From Synechococcus sp. JA-2-3B'a(2-13) (GTDB lineage Bacteria; Cyanobacteriota; Cyanobacteriia; Thermostichales; Thermostichaceae): DNA of 64,000 nt. Numbering within the stretch: the first letter of the stretch is position 1; every line of letters begins with the position of its first letter. The translations under genes and the position numbers were made by a program. This document shows, piece by piece, positions 19,691 to 30,460 of the stretch. Under the pieces are notes generated by a model. The model was given only the letters and a program-made list of their open reading frames with translations. It made no database searches and was not told the DNA's origin. The DNA is taken from contig NC_007776.1 of assembly GCF_000013225.1 (NCBI RefSeq), positions 1 through 64,000 on the forward strand, in the 5' to 3' direction.

Positions 19691-21247
19691 TCAGAGCTTG
19701 GGTAGATCGCTGAGCACCACCTGTGCGCAGTTGTGGCCAGGGATCCCGGTCACTCCGCCTCCTGGGTGCGCCCCTGAGCCGCAGAGGTAAAGGCCGGGGA
19801 TGGGGGATCGATAGTCGGCTAGGCCGGAGATGGGCCGCAGGTTGTAGCTTTGATCCGGCGTCATTTCCCCGTGAAAAATGCTGCCCCCCACAAGGCCGAA
19901 GCGGGCCTCCAGATCCACGGGCGACAACATCTGCCGTGCGATCACGGCGTTTTTAATGTTGGGGGCAAATTGGGCAATTTTGTCGATTACCCGATCGGCA
20001 AATTCCTCCCGTAGGCCATCGTTCCAGTCTCGCCCTTTGGGTTGGTAAGGCACAAACTGGCAGAAGCAGGAGAGAATGTGCTTGCCTGGGGGAGCCATCG
20101 TCGGGTCGGTGGGGGATTGGCTGTAGATCTCGATAAACGGATCCCGGGAAGGGATCCCGTATTTGCAATCATCCCAAGCCCGCTCCAGATAGGCCACCGA
20201 GGGAGCAATGTCTACCGTGGCGGAACTGACAACTTCTGGGGGCACTTCAGCAGGGGCTGCTGTGTAGCGAGGCAATTCTTCCAAGGCCAAGTTGAGCTTG
20301 TACACCGGGCCTGAGGTGCGGTAGTGCCGTTCTAGTCGGTCGCGCAAGTCTGGGGGCAAAGAGGAGCAGAGTCGCAAAAAGGTGATTTGGGGATGGGCAT
20401 TGGAGAGAACCGCCCGCGCCCGCACGGTTTCCCCCGATTCGAGGACGACTCCAGTGGCCTGCCCACTCTCCATCAAGATCTCCGCCACTGGAGCAGACGT
20501 GCGGATCTCCACCCCTAAGTCCAGAGCTGCCTTGGCCATCGCTTGGGTAATGGATCCCATCCCACCGCGCACATAGCCCCAGACCCCACGCGAGCCAATG
20601 GCCCGACCTACCGCATGGACCAGCCAGATGTAGGGCGTACCCGGAGTCATCGGCCCGGCAGAGGTGCCGATCAAAGATTGAGGAGCCATCGCCGCCTTGA
20701 CTTGCTCCGACTCGAAGAATTCATCCAGGAGATCAGTGGTCGAGAGGAGCATGATGCGGCGGAAATCGTCTTCATAGCCAGCAGCTGCAAAGCGATCCGC
20801 CAGTTGGCCCAGTGAAATCGGCGGCTGCATTAAGGTTGGCTCCACCACCTCGTTCACCCGATCCCAAAACTCCTCCCAGCGGTCGTAGGCTTCCGCATCT
20901 TTGCGGGAAAACTTGGCAATTTCCGCTTTGCTCTTGGCGCGGTTATCGGCATACAGGAAGAGGTGCTGCCCATCCGGGAAAGGCATGAAGTAGGAAGGTT
21001 GCTTGGCATAGACCTCAAAGCCATAGTCCGGCAGGCGCAAATCGCGAATGATCTCCGGTCGCAGCAAACTACAGGAATAGGAAGCCACCGACACGCGAAA
21101 GCCCGGGTGAATTTCTTCTGTAATGGCAGCACCACCAACGGTGTGATAGCGCTCCAGCACCATCACTTTTTGCCCCGCTTTGGCCAAATAGCAAGCGCTC
21201 ACCAGCCCGTTATGCCCGGCCCCAATCACCACCGCGTCGTAGCTCAT
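19691..21247 (-). CDS. FAD-dependent phytoene-dehydrogenase-like oxidoreductase (PYROXD2/CrtO group)
   Basis: 518 residues from ATG 21247. The N-terminal Rossmann motif VVIGAGHNGLVSACYLAKAG is followed by LERYHTVGGAA, and the C-terminal FAD motif reads GLYLCGSGAHPGGGVTGIPGHN, as in phytoene-desaturase-type flavoproteins. In cyanobacteria this superfamily includes the CrtO beta-carotene ketolase, but the PYROXD2-like members of unknown substrate fit at least as well, so I give no symbol. IS607 copy 1 ends only 37 bases before the start codon on the same strand; its insertion may have replaced the native promoter. Confidence 0.87.
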   Translation of the reverse strand: MSYDAVVIGAGHNGLVSACYLAKAGQKVMVLERYHTVGGAAITEEIHPGFRVSVASYSCSLLRPEIIRDLRLPDYGFEVYAKQPSYFMPFPDGQHLFLYADNRAKSKAEIAKFSRKDAEAYDRWEEFWDRVNEVVEPTLMQPPISLGQLADRFAAAGYEDDFRRIMLLSTTDLLDEFFESEQVKAAMAPQSLIGTSAGPMTPGTPYIWLVHAVGRAIGSRGVWGYVRGGMGSITQAMAKAALDLGVEIRTSAPVAEILMESGQATGVVLESGETVRARAVLSNAHPQITFLRLCSSLPPDLRDRLERHYRTSGPVYKLNLALEELPRYTAAPAEVPPEVVSSATVDIAPSVAYLERAWDDCKYGIPSRDPFIEIYSQSPTDPTMAPPGKHILSCFCQFVPYQPKGRDWNDGLREEFADRVIDKIAQFAPNIKNAVIARQMLSPVDLEARFGLVGGSIFHGEMTPDQSYNLRPISGLADYRSPIPGLYLCGSGAHPGGGVTGIPGHNCAQVVLSDLPKL

Positions 21248-21293
21248 CGACAATCCTTTTGCAAATGCTTCCCCACCCACAATACTGATACAT

Positions 21294-22574
21294 TTACGCT
21301 GAACACTGCTGAGCATTACTGCTCAACGGTGAAGCGATAGCATTCTGCCCGTTTCCGTTGTCGCTACGCGACGCTAACGCGACCGCGTCAGCGGGACGGA
21401 GTCCGAACAGAAAGGCGGTATCCCGCAAAGCTCTGAGCATAACACCCAGAGCGCCTTGCCAATCTCGTGGTAGCCTATGGTTGCACTTTGGGCATCTAAA
21501 CACCTTTGCGCCACCCAACTTGGTGTGGATGTGCCCGCACTTAGTACAGGTTTTACTGGTGTACGCCTCCGATACTTCCACGACGACCACGTTTTTCTTT
21601 TTGGCTTGGAACTTCAGGAACTGCTTGAACCGATAGTGCGCCCAGGTGAGCATCGCCCCCGCCGTCTTGCTACCAAACTTCCTCCCCGCCTTGGCAACCA
21701 TCTTGGCTGACTCGAAAGTGGGGAGGAATATCAATCGGTAGTTATCCGTTAGGAACGCCGCTACCTTGCGATGGCACTCGTCCACCAAGTTCCTGATTCT
21801 CTCCCGCAGACGAAATGCCGCTTGCCGCATTCGCCTACGCTTGGGTCTCGGTGCTTTACTCAGCCTAGACTGCAGATCGTCTAGGTGGTAGCACAGCCGA
21901 ACGATTCTGCCAAAGTCTCCCTTGGCGATATCTACAAAGCCCGCCCCATCAAACCCTGTAAGGAAGCTTCTTACTCCAGGATCAAGTGCGATCACCCCCC
22001 TTGCTAACGAACACTGCTCGTTCACGGGCTCGGGGAAGATGGCATACCATCTATCTTTCACCCGCATTAGCTTAGTCCCATAGGCACACTTTTGCGGCAC
22101 CGCTTCTGACGCCGTAAACGACAAACCCTTCGTGAGCTTCGGATACCACCTGCCCTGACTGAAATTACTGTTGTTGAACTGCAAGGTGTGGGTCTTATCC
22201 CTCACACTGCGAAACCGAGCTTCCTTGCTTTGGCGAAACGCTTGCCATGCCTCCATGACGGCGTTCTGCTTAATGTGGCAGGGGGCTTCCTTCACCCACT
22301 GCGGCAAGTCCGATTGCAGGATAATATTCCGCAGCTTTTCTGGGGTTTTAGTAGTGCCATGCTGACGCTGATAGGCAATCGCTTGGTTGTAGCAGTACCG
22401 GCACGCCGCTTGCCACCGCTTCCAAACTTTAGCCAGCGCTGGCTCCGGATAAATCCGTATCTTTCTCGATTGCAGCCCGATATTTTCTGAGTCCGTAGAG
22501 CCGATTGCTGAAGCAGTGCAGGATGGCGAGGATATCCTCAACCAGTTCCTGTTGGGGAGAAAAGTGATCGTCAT
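21294..22574 (-). CDS. tnpB: TnpB RNA-guided nuclease of IS607 copy 1
   Basis: RuvC-type nuclease, ancestor group of Cas12. RuvC motifs are visible: LDPGVRSF (Asp), FLPTFESAK (Glu) and PRDWQGA (Asp). A four-Cys zinc finger (CTKCGHIHTK...FRCPKC) lies before the last motif. All catalytic positions seem present. Similarity to TnpB starts near SRKIRIYPEPALAKVWKRW; the start codon is uncertain (ATG 22574, or a later TTG near 22541), in both cases inside tnpA. It differs from copy 2 by a 16-residue insertion (LRPADAVALASRSDNG type) near the C-terminus. The 3' end of the gene should also encode the guide RNA scaffold. Confidence 0.85.
   Translation of the reverse strand: MTITFLPNRNWLRISSPSCTASAIGSTDSENIGLQSRKIRIYPEPALAKVWKRWQAACRYCYNQAIAYQRQHGTTKTPEKLRNIILQSDLPQWVKEAPCHIKQNAVMEAWQAFRQSKEARFRSVRDKTHTLQFNNSNFSQGRWYPKLTKGLSFTASEAVPQKCAYGTKLMRVKDRWYAIFPEPVNEQCSLARGVIALDPGVRSFLTGFDGAGFVDIAKGDFGRIVRLCYHLDDLQSRLSKAPRPKRRRMRQAAFRLRERIRNLVDECHRKVAAFLTDNYRLIFLPTFESAKMVAKAGRKFGSKTAGAMLTWAHYRFKQFLKFQAKKKNVVVVEVSEAYTSKTCTKCGHIHTKLGGAKVFRCPKCNHRLPRDWQGALGVMLRALRDTAFLFGLRPADAVALASRSDNGNGQNAIASPLSSNAQQCSA
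21310..21325 (-). ncRNA. Conserved hairpin in the IS607 right end (putative omega-RNA scaffold), copy 1
   Basis: TGAGCA-GTAA-TGCTCA (minus strand) near the 3' end of tnpB. The same place in the remnant at 40354 has a different sequence with the same pairing. The conserved right end continues to 21284; any guide would be read from the flank below 21284. Confidence 0.5.
21357..21404 (-). repeat. 48-base palindromic repeat inserted in frame in tnpB copy 1
   Basis: Present here and absent from copy 2, where flanking bases join directly (TTC|GGA). It begins GGACTCCGTCCCGCTGACGC and contains two small hairpins (GACGCG-GT-CGCGTTA and GTCGC-GTA-GCGAC). Being 48 bases it keeps the frame. Relatives are at 40302 (IS607 remnant) and 52906 (unrelated TnpB). 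Confidence 0.75.
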
Positions 22575-23022
22575 CGAGAACCAAGATTTCGCACCCGTAT
22601 TGGCGGCAGTACCACTCAACGAACTCAAATCCAAACCGGCAGAGTCGATCCCGGTGAGCGACCACAATTGTTCCGACATCTCCCGCACGAACTCGTTCCA
22701 ATAAGGCAAGGAACTTTGGTCTTTTGAAGTTGAGACCGCCGCCAACCTCTCCGACCACTTCGGCTCCAGGATAGAGGTTAACCAGTCTTGCAATCTGTCG
22801 CTCCAAGTCTGACTTCTGCCCTCGACTGCTGACTCGGGCATACAAAACGACTCGCTTGGCCTTTCTGGGCGCTTTGATGTAGCTGTCGAGGTCATACCTT
22901 CTCGCTCTACCAGACGGCGTACGTACTGCATTGATCCAACCTTTCTGTTCCCATCGCCTCAAAGTGTGGAGACACACCCCAAAATAATCCGCCGCCTCTC
23001 TCGGTTTCACATACCTAGCCAT
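22429..23022 (-). CDS. tnpA: IS607-family serine recombinase TnpA, copy 1
   Basis: Transposase of 197 residues. It starts with a MerR-type helix-turn-helix (MARYVKPREAADYFGVCLHTLRRWEQKGW), followed by a serine-recombinase domain: YARVSSRGQKSDLERQ (catalytic Ser in the RVSS motif), VVGEVGGGLNFKRPKFLALL and VAHRDRLCRFGFE. The order HTH-then-catalytic domain is typical of IS607. It overlaps the 5' part of tnpB in another frame, suggesting coupled translation. Near-identical to the copy at 31635. Confidence 0.95.
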   Translation of the reverse strand: MARYVKPREAADYFGVCLHTLRRWEQKGWINAVRTPSGRARRYDLDSYIKAPRKAKRVVLYARVSSRGQKSDLERQIARLVNLYPGAEVVGEVGGGLNFKRPKFLALLERVRAGDVGTIVVAHRDRLCRFGFEFVEWYCRQYGCEILVLDDDHFSPQQELVEDILAILHCFSNRLYGLRKYRAAIEKDTDLSGASAG

Positions 23023-23138
23023 ACCAAGCAGCCATACTGAACATACTGTACATTATTTTCAGTATAGTCCAGCGTATCATTGAATAGAGTCATGCTCCTG
23101 CCAGCCAAGATTCGATCTGCCGGCAAGGGATCCCTGCC

Positions 23139-23720
23139 TTAACCGATGGAAAAAACCTGATCCAGACTCAACTCTCCAGCCCGGATCCCTGGGATCCCAA
23201 CTTTCTCCTCGGGGGTGTAAGCCTCTCTTTTCTGGTAAACTCCCGACCCTGTTGGCAAGCTGTACGTCTCTAGGCAGTTCTCTTGCAAGTTCAAGATCCA
23301 GTAGTTGGGGATCCCGGCTTTGGCGTAGAGTCCGAGTTTGACTTCCCGATCATAGGTAAGGGAAGAATCAGCCACTTCGATGATGAGATAGATGTCTTCG
23401 GGCTGAGGATGCCGAGAGCGGTACTCATCCTGCTGAAAGCGCACAATGGCAAAGTCGGGCTCTGGCTCGTGATTGGGGGGCAGTTGCACCGGATCCTGGG
23501 TGCGCACAATAGCTTGCTCCTGCACAAGGCCCACCAACAGTCGGTACAGGCGGCTACAGTAGGCGGCGTGCCTCTCCCCTTTCGTCATCTTTTGAACCAG
23601 GAGCCCGTCAATCAGCTCCAACTGATTGGGCTCTTCAATCTGTCCAGACTCAATCAGCCGATGAAACTCCTCAAAGGTATATCGCCTGATATAGGGATCC
23701 AATCGGGCGGCTAGAGTCAT
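23139..23720 (-). CDS. Uma2-family putative restriction-fold endonuclease (DUF820)
   Basis: 193 residues, typical of the large cyanobacterial Uma2 family: TFEEFHRLIESG, LELIDGLLVQKM, then the PD-(D/E)XK core PEPDFAIV ... IYLIIEVADSS and DREVKLGLYAKAGIPNYWILNL. The family fold is that of restriction endonucleases, but no cellular role is established. It lies downstream of the psaAB terminator and just before IS607 copy 1, all on the minus strand. Confidence 0.88.
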   Translation of the reverse strand: MTLAARLDPYIRRYTFEEFHRLIESGQIEEPNQLELIDGLLVQKMTKGERHAAYCSRLYRLLVGLVQEQAIVRTQDPVQLPPNHEPEPDFAIVRFQQDEYRSRHPQPEDIYLIIEVADSSLTYDREVKLGLYAKAGIPNYWILNLQENCLETYSLPTGSGVYQKREAYTPEEKVGIPGIRAGELSLDQVFSIG

Positions 23721-23770
23721 CGACCAAACTCATCAGACCCTAAACTTCATATCACCACTCTACCAACTCA

Positions 23771-23806
23771 CAAAAAAGGGATCCCTGGACCAGCCGAGGG
23801 ATCCCT
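23771..23806 (-). terminator. psaAB terminator made from two GGGATCCC copies
   Basis: On the minus strand, 21 bases after the psaB stop: AGGGATCCCT (23797-23806), a 10-base loop, AGGGATCCCT (23777-23786), then TTTTTT. A 10-bp perfect stem with a U tract is a classical intrinsic terminator. Confidence 0.8.
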
Positions 23807-23827
23807 ATTCAGCAGGTTATGGGCTTG

Positions 23828-26062
23828 CTACCCCGACTGAGAGGCTGTCGAGGCGATAACAAAGGCCGCATAGGTCAACACGTAACCCACCGTGAAGTGA
23901 GCCAGACCCACCAGACGACCTTGGACAATCGACATGGCCACCGGCTTGTCTTTCCAGCGGATCAGCTTGGCCAAGGGAGTGCGCTCATGCGCCCACACCA
24001 AGGTCTCGATCAGCTCTTGCCAGTAGCCGCGCCAGGAGATCAAGAACATGAACCCCGTCGCCCAGACCAAGTGGCCAAACAGGAACATCCAGGCCCAAAC
24101 CGCCAGGTTATTCATCCCGTAGGGGTTGTAGCCGTTGATCAACTGAGCAGAGTTGGCCCAGAGGTAATCCCGCAGCCAGCCCATCAGGTAAGTGGAGTTC
24201 TCGTTGAACTGGGCAGTGTTGCCGCTCCAAACCCCAAGCTGCTTCCAGTGCCAGTAGAAGGTAACCCAGCCGATGGTGTTCAGCATCCAGAACATGGCCA
24301 GGTAGAAGGCATCCCAGGCGGAGATGTCGCAGGTGCCGCCTCGACCCGGGCCGTCGCAGGGGAAGCTGTAGCCAAAGTCCTTCTTGTCCGGCATCAGCTT
24401 AGAGCCGCGGGCATCCAACGCCCCCTTGACCAAGATCAAGGTGGTGGTGTGCAAGCCCAGCGCAATGGCGTGGTGCACCAGGAAGTCACCCGGGCCAATG
24501 GGCAGGAACAGGGATCCATTGGGATCGTTGATGGCCTGCAGCCAGCCCGGCAGCCACACGTTGCCGTAGTTGGGCCAAGCGGTAGAAGCAAGGCTGTCGG
24601 GGTTGGACAACAACACATCCATGCCGTAGATCATCTTGCCGTGAGAGGCCTGGATGAACTGGGCGAACACCGGCTCGATCAAGATCTGCTTCTCGGGCGT
24701 GCCAAAGGCCTGCATGACGTCGTTGTGGACGTACAGCCCCAGCGTGTGGAAGCCCAAGAACAGCGATACCCAACTGAGGTGGGAGATGATCGCTTCTTTG
24801 TGATCCAGCACCCGCGCCAGCACGTTGTTCTTGTTGGCCTCAGGATCGTAGTCCCGCACCAGGAAGATGGCCCCGTGGGCAAACGCCCCCACCATCAAGA
24901 AGCCAGCAATGTACTGGTGATGGGTGTAGAGAGCCGCCTCCGTGGTGTGATCCATGGACATGAACACGTAGGGGTTAAGGGCGTACATGTGCTGCGCCAC
25001 CAGCGAGGTCACCACCCCCAGACAGGCCAAGGCCAGAGCCAACTGGAAGTGCAGGGAGTTGTTGACCGTGTCGTAGAGACCTTTGTGGCCTTCTCCCAGC
25101 AGGCCTCCGAAGGGAGTGCCCTTGGGGGGGTTGTGGGCGCCAAGGATCTCCCGGATGCTATGGCCAATGCCCCAGTTGGTGCGGTACATGTGGCCGGCCA
25201 CGATGAAGATCACCGCGATGGCCAGGTGGTGGTGGGCCATGTCCGTCAGCCACAGAGACTGGGTGTTGGGGTTAAAGCCACCCAAGAAAGTGAGGATGGC
25301 CGTGCCCGCCCCTTCTGCCGTGCCCCAGACATGGTTGGCCGTGTCCGGGTTTTGGGCGTAGACCCCCCAGTTGAGGGTAAAGAAGGGCTTCAGACCTGCC
25401 GGGTGGGGCAGAGTGGTAAGGAAGTTGTCCCAGCCTACGTGCTGCCCGCGGGACTCGGGGATGGCGACGTGTACCAGGTGACCAGTCCAAGCCAGGGAAC
25501 TGACCCCAAACAAGCCGGCCAGGTGGTGGTTGAGACGGGCTTCAGCGTTCTTGAACCAGCTCAGGCTAGGCCGGAAGCGGGGCTGCAGGTGCAGCCAGCC
25601 GGCAAACAGAAACACCGCCGCCAACAACAACAGGCCAATGGCACCGGCGTAGAGATCGCCGTTGGTGCGCAGGCCAATGGTGTTGAACCAGTAGTACAGG
25701 CCAGAGTAGGCCGCGTTGACGGGGCCGCCGCCCCCCGGTTGGGTAAAGGCTTCCACCGCTGCCTTGCCAAAGTGGGGATCCCAGATGGCGTGGGCGATGG
25801 GGGTGACACCCGTGGGGTTGGCTACCCATTGCTCATAGTTGCCTTGCCAAGCAATGTGGAAGACGTTGCCGGAGGCCCACAGGAAGATGATTGCCAGATG
25901 GCCAAAGTGGGTGGCGAACAGCTTTTGGTAAAGCCGCTCCTCCGTCATGCCATCGTGGGTCTCGAAGTCGTGGGCGGTGGCAATGCCATACCACAGCCGA
26001 CGCGTGGTGGGATCGCTGGCCAGGTCTTGGCTGAATTGGGGAAAACGAGTTGCAGTTGTCAT
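23828..26062 (-). CDS. psaB: Photosystem I P700 apoprotein A2
   Basis: One of the two large subunits of the photosystem I heterodimer in the thylakoid membrane, carrying P700, antenna chlorophylls and half of the Fx 4Fe-4S ligands. The 744-residue protein has eleven membrane helices, numerous His ligands (for example [22 protein letters not shown]) and the Fx loop [12 protein letters not shown] with two Cys. Length is normal. It follows psaA by 21 bases with a good ribosome site (AAGGAGG), so the two are an operon. A strong terminator follows. Confidence 0.99.
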   Translation of the reverse strand: MTTATRFPQFSQDLASDPTTRRLWYGIATAHDFETHDGMTEERLYQKLFATHFGHLAIIFLWASGNVFHIAWQGNYEQWVANPTGVTPIAHAIWDPHFGKAAVEAFTQPGGGGPVNAAYSGLYYWFNTIGLRTNGDLYAGAIGLLLLAAVFLFAGWLHLQPRFRPSLSWFKNAEARLNHHLAGLFGVSSLAWTGHLVHVAIPESRGQHVGWDNFLTTLPHPAGLKPFFTLNWGVYAQNPDTANHVWGTAEGAGTAILTFLGGFNPNTQSLWLTDMAHHHLAIAVIFIVAGHMYRTNWGIGHSIREILGAHNPPKGTPFGGLLGEGHKGLYDTVNNSLHFQLALALACLGVVTSLVAQHMYALNPYVFMSMDHTTEAALYTHHQYIAGFLMVGAFAHGAIFLVRDYDPEANKNNVLARVLDHKEAIISHLSWVSLFLGFHTLGLYVHNDVMQAFGTPEKQILIEPVFAQFIQASHGKMIYGMDVLLSNPDSLASTAWPNYGNVWLPGWLQAINDPNGSLFLPIGPGDFLVHHAIALGLHTTTLILVKGALDARGSKLMPDKKDFGYSFPCDGPGRGGTCDISAWDAFYLAMFWMLNTIGWVTFYWHWKQLGVWSGNTAQFNENSTYLMGWLRDYLWANSAQLINGYNPYGMNNLAVWAWMFLFGHLVWATGFMFLISWRGYWQELIETLVWAHERTPLAKLIRWKDKPVAMSIVQGRLVGLAHFTVGYVLTYAAFVIASTASQSG

Positions 26063-26083
26063 GATTCTCTCTTCCTCCTTGCC

Positions 26084-28354
26084 TTAGCCGAGTGCGCCGA
26101 ACCGTGCCAGGAAGAACGCCCAGGTGGTGACGATCCCTCCCAACAGGTAGTGGGCCACACCGACCGCCCGACCCTGAATGATGCTCAGAGCGCGGGGTTG
26201 AATGGCCGGAGCGACTTTTAGCTTGTTGTGGGCCCAAACGATGGACTCAATCAGCTCCTGCCAGTAGCCGCGACCGCTGAACAGGAACATCAGGCTGAAG
26301 GCCCAGACAAAGTGAGCGCCCAAGAAGAGCAGCCCATAAGCCGACAGAGCCGAGCCGTAGGAGTTGATCACCTGCACCGATTGCGCCCACAGGAAGTCCC
26401 GCAACCAGCCGTTGATGTTAATGGCGCTGGCCGCAAAGTTGCCGCCGGTGATGTGCTCAATCGTGCCATCGGCGTTGACGGTGCCCCAGATGTCGCTCTG
26501 CATCTTCCAACTGAAGTGGAAGATCACGATGGAGATGCAGTTGTACATCCAGAACAGCCCCAGGAACACGTGATCCCAGCCGGAGACCTGGCAGGTGCCG
26601 CCGCGGCCCGGGCCATCGCAGGGGAAGCGGAAGCCCAATTTGCCTTTGTCCGGGATCAACCGGGAAGAGCGGGCAAACAACACCCCCTTGAGCAGGATCA
26701 GCACCGTAATGTGGATGGTCATGGCGTGGATGTGGTGCACCATGAAGTCCGCCGTGCCCAGCACCATGGGCATCATGGACACCTTGCCACCCACAGCCAC
26801 CACGTCGCCACCAAAGATGGGGCTAACCGAGGCGCCCACATAGGGAGCGGTGCTGGCAATGGCCGAAGTGTGCAGCGACTGGATCCACTGGGCAAAGATG
26901 GGCTGCAGTTGGATGCCGGTGTCCGAGAACATGTCCTGCGGACGACCCAGGGCCTGCATGGTGTCGTTGTGGACGTAGAAGCCAAAGGCGTGGAAGCCCA
27001 AGAACAGACACACCCAGTTGAGGTGGCTGATGATGGCGTCGCGGTGGCGCAATACCCGATCCAACACGTTGTTGCGGTTCACCGCCGGGTCGTAGTCCCG
27101 CACCATGTAAATGGCCCCGTGGGCAGCACCCCCCACCACGAAGAAGCCGCCTATCCACATGTGGTGGGTAAACAGGGAGATCTGGGTGGCGTAGTCGATG
27201 CCCATGTAGGGGTAGGGGTTCATGGCGTACATGTGCTGCGCCACGATGATGCTCAGGGATCCCACCATGGCCAGGTTGATGGCCAGCTGGGCATGCCAAG
27301 AGGTGGTGAGCACTTCGTAGAGGCCCTTGTGGCCTTCGCCGGTGAAGGGGCCCTTGTGGGCTTCCAGGATCTCTTTAATGGAGTGGCCAATGCCCCAGTT
27401 GGTGCGGTACATGTGCCCGGCCACGATGAAGAGCACGGCAATGGCCAAGTGGTGGTGGGCTTGGTCGGTCAGCCAGAGGGCACCGTTCTGCGGATCCAGG
27501 CCACCCTTGAAGGTGAGAAACTCCGCGTACTTGCCCCAATCCAAGGTAAAGAAGGGCACCACCCCGCTGAAGATGCCCCAATCCACGCTGGGGAACATCT
27601 CCTTCATCAAGGCGGGCTTGAGGATGAACTCGTGGGGCAAAGGCACCTGGTCAGCCGGCACGCCCGCATCCAACATCTTGTTGATGGGAATGGCCACGTG
27701 GATTTGGTGACCGGCCCAGGCCAAAGAACCCAGCCCCAGCAGGCCCGCCAGGTGGTGGTTGAGCATCGATTCCACATTTTGGAACCACTCCAGCTTGGGA
27801 GCCCGCTTGTGGTAGTGGAACCAGCCGGCAAACAGGCACAACCCGGCCATCACCAAGCCACCGATGGCGGTGCAGAGGAGTTGAAACTCATTGGTGATGC
27901 CGGCAGCTCGCCAGAGGTGAAACAGACCGGAAGTAATGCGGATCCCTTCGAAGCCGCCGCCCACATCCCCATTCAGGATCTCTTGGCCGAAGATGGGCCA
28001 GACCACTTGGGCGCTGGGCTTGATGTTGATCGGATCCGCCAGCCAAGCGGAATAGTTGGAGAACTGAGCTCCGTGGTAGTACATGCCGCTCAGCCAGACG
28101 AAAACCACTGCCAAGTGGCCGAAGTGAGCGGAAAAGATCTTACGAGAGACGTCTTCTAAGTCGCTGGTGTGACTGTCGAAGTCATGAGCAAGAGCATGGA
28201 GGTTCCAGATCCAGGTCGTGGTCTTGGGGCCACGGGATAGGCTGCGATCGAAGTGGCCCGGCTTAGCCCATTTCTCAAATGAGGTGGGAACCGGATCCAC
28301 ATCAACCGACACCTTGACCTTCGGCTCTCGCTCCTTTGGCGTAGTTGTCATCAA
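26084..28354 (-). CDS. psaA: Photosystem I P700 apoprotein A1
   Basis: Partner of PsaB. 756 residues, eleven helices, P700/antenna His ligands ([22 protein letters not shown]) and the Fx-binding loop [12 protein letters not shown]. The N-terminus [18 protein letters not shown] is typical; the first or second Met may be used. First gene of psaAB, with a separate upstream promoter region of 324 bases shared with divergent ureC. Confidence 0.99.
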   Translation of the reverse strand: MMTTTPKEREPKVKVSVDVDPVPTSFEKWAKPGHFDRSLSRGPKTTTWIWNLHALAHDFDSHTSDLEDVSRKIFSAHFGHLAVVFVWLSGMYYHGAQFSNYSAWLADPINIKPSAQVVWPIFGQEILNGDVGGGFEGIRITSGLFHLWRAAGITNEFQLLCTAIGGLVMAGLCLFAGWFHYHKRAPKLEWFQNVESMLNHHLAGLLGLGSLAWAGHQIHVAIPINKMLDAGVPADQVPLPHEFILKPALMKEMFPSVDWGIFSGVVPFFTLDWGKYAEFLTFKGGLDPQNGALWLTDQAHHHLAIAVLFIVAGHMYRTNWGIGHSIKEILEAHKGPFTGEGHKGLYEVLTTSWHAQLAINLAMVGSLSIIVAQHMYAMNPYPYMGIDYATQISLFTHHMWIGGFFVVGGAAHGAIYMVRDYDPAVNRNNVLDRVLRHRDAIISHLNWVCLFLGFHAFGFYVHNDTMQALGRPQDMFSDTGIQLQPIFAQWIQSLHTSAIASTAPYVGASVSPIFGGDVVAVGGKVSMMPMVLGTADFMVHHIHAMTIHITVLILLKGVLFARSSRLIPDKGKLGFRFPCDGPGRGGTCQVSGWDHVFLGLFWMYNCISIVIFHFSWKMQSDIWGTVNADGTIEHITGGNFAASAININGWLRDFLWAQSVQVINSYGSALSAYGLLFLGAHFVWAFSLMFLFSGRGYWQELIESIVWAHNKLKVAPAIQPRALSIIQGRAVGVAHYLLGGIVTTWAFFLARFGALG

Positions 28355-28678
28355 GAACTCCTCTCTTGCGACAAGGAACGAAGCATCCCTACCCCTTGGC
28401 AGAAGATTCCCCCAGGGCAGGACTTACCTGGCATTATAGGTCAGGGTTTGTGAGCCCTCAGTTGCTTCACAATAATTAAACGAGGGATCCCTTGTCCCAT
28501 CGAGGTCGGAGTCGATTGGCAATTGTTTTTTCGATCATAGATGTAAATATATGTAACGAATTTTCAGTCGACCCAATGGGTTCTAATGAAGGGTTGAAAC
28601 CAGACAACAAGCAGCAAGGGATCCCCTGGGTGGGGATGTGTGGTAAAACCCTGGCAGCCCTTTTGCAGATACCACCCT
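28355..28678. other. Divergent psaA / ureC intergenic region
   Basis: 324 bases without a gene. On the minus strand a TATAAT (28433-28438) lies about 80 bases before psaA and is the best -10 candidate; no good -35 is seen. Toward ureC an AT-rich stretch (about 28518-28568) is likely promoter DNA. No NtcA site was found for ureC. Confidence 0.5.
28433..28438 (-). promoter_or_regulatory. Candidate -10 element of psaA
   Basis: TATAAT on the minus strand, giving a leader of roughly 70 bases before psaA. The -35 is weak, as is common in cyanobacterial photosystem genes, so this rests on the -10 alone. Confidence 0.4.
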
Positions 28679-30397
<1,719 letters not shown>

Positions 30398-30460
30398 TTT
30401 GGGTGTTCTAATTTGGGAGAGTTTGAGAGCTCTATTGAGCGTTTGATCGGTAACCCAAGC

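Larger units (their letters stand above)
21284..23097 (-). mobile_element. IS607-type insertion sequence, copy 1
   Basis: Ends are set by comparison with copy 2 (31560-33325): similarity starts at GAGCATGACTCTA on the left and stops at AAATGTATCAGT on the right. The element is 1814 bases against 1766 in copy 2; the 48-base difference is exactly one repeat insertion in tnpB (21357-21404). It carries tnpA (serine recombinase) and overlapping tnpB. No terminal inverted repeats or target duplication are evident, as is usual for IS607. Confidence 0.9.

Noticed and set aside
23819-26221. An 800-codon open frame on the plus strand opposite psaB, and one of 643 codons opposite psaA (26228-28159)
   Set aside because: They mirror the psaA/psaB codon pattern in GC-rich DNA, have low-complexity His/Gln/Val-rich products and no ribosome site; psaA and psaB explain the region fully.
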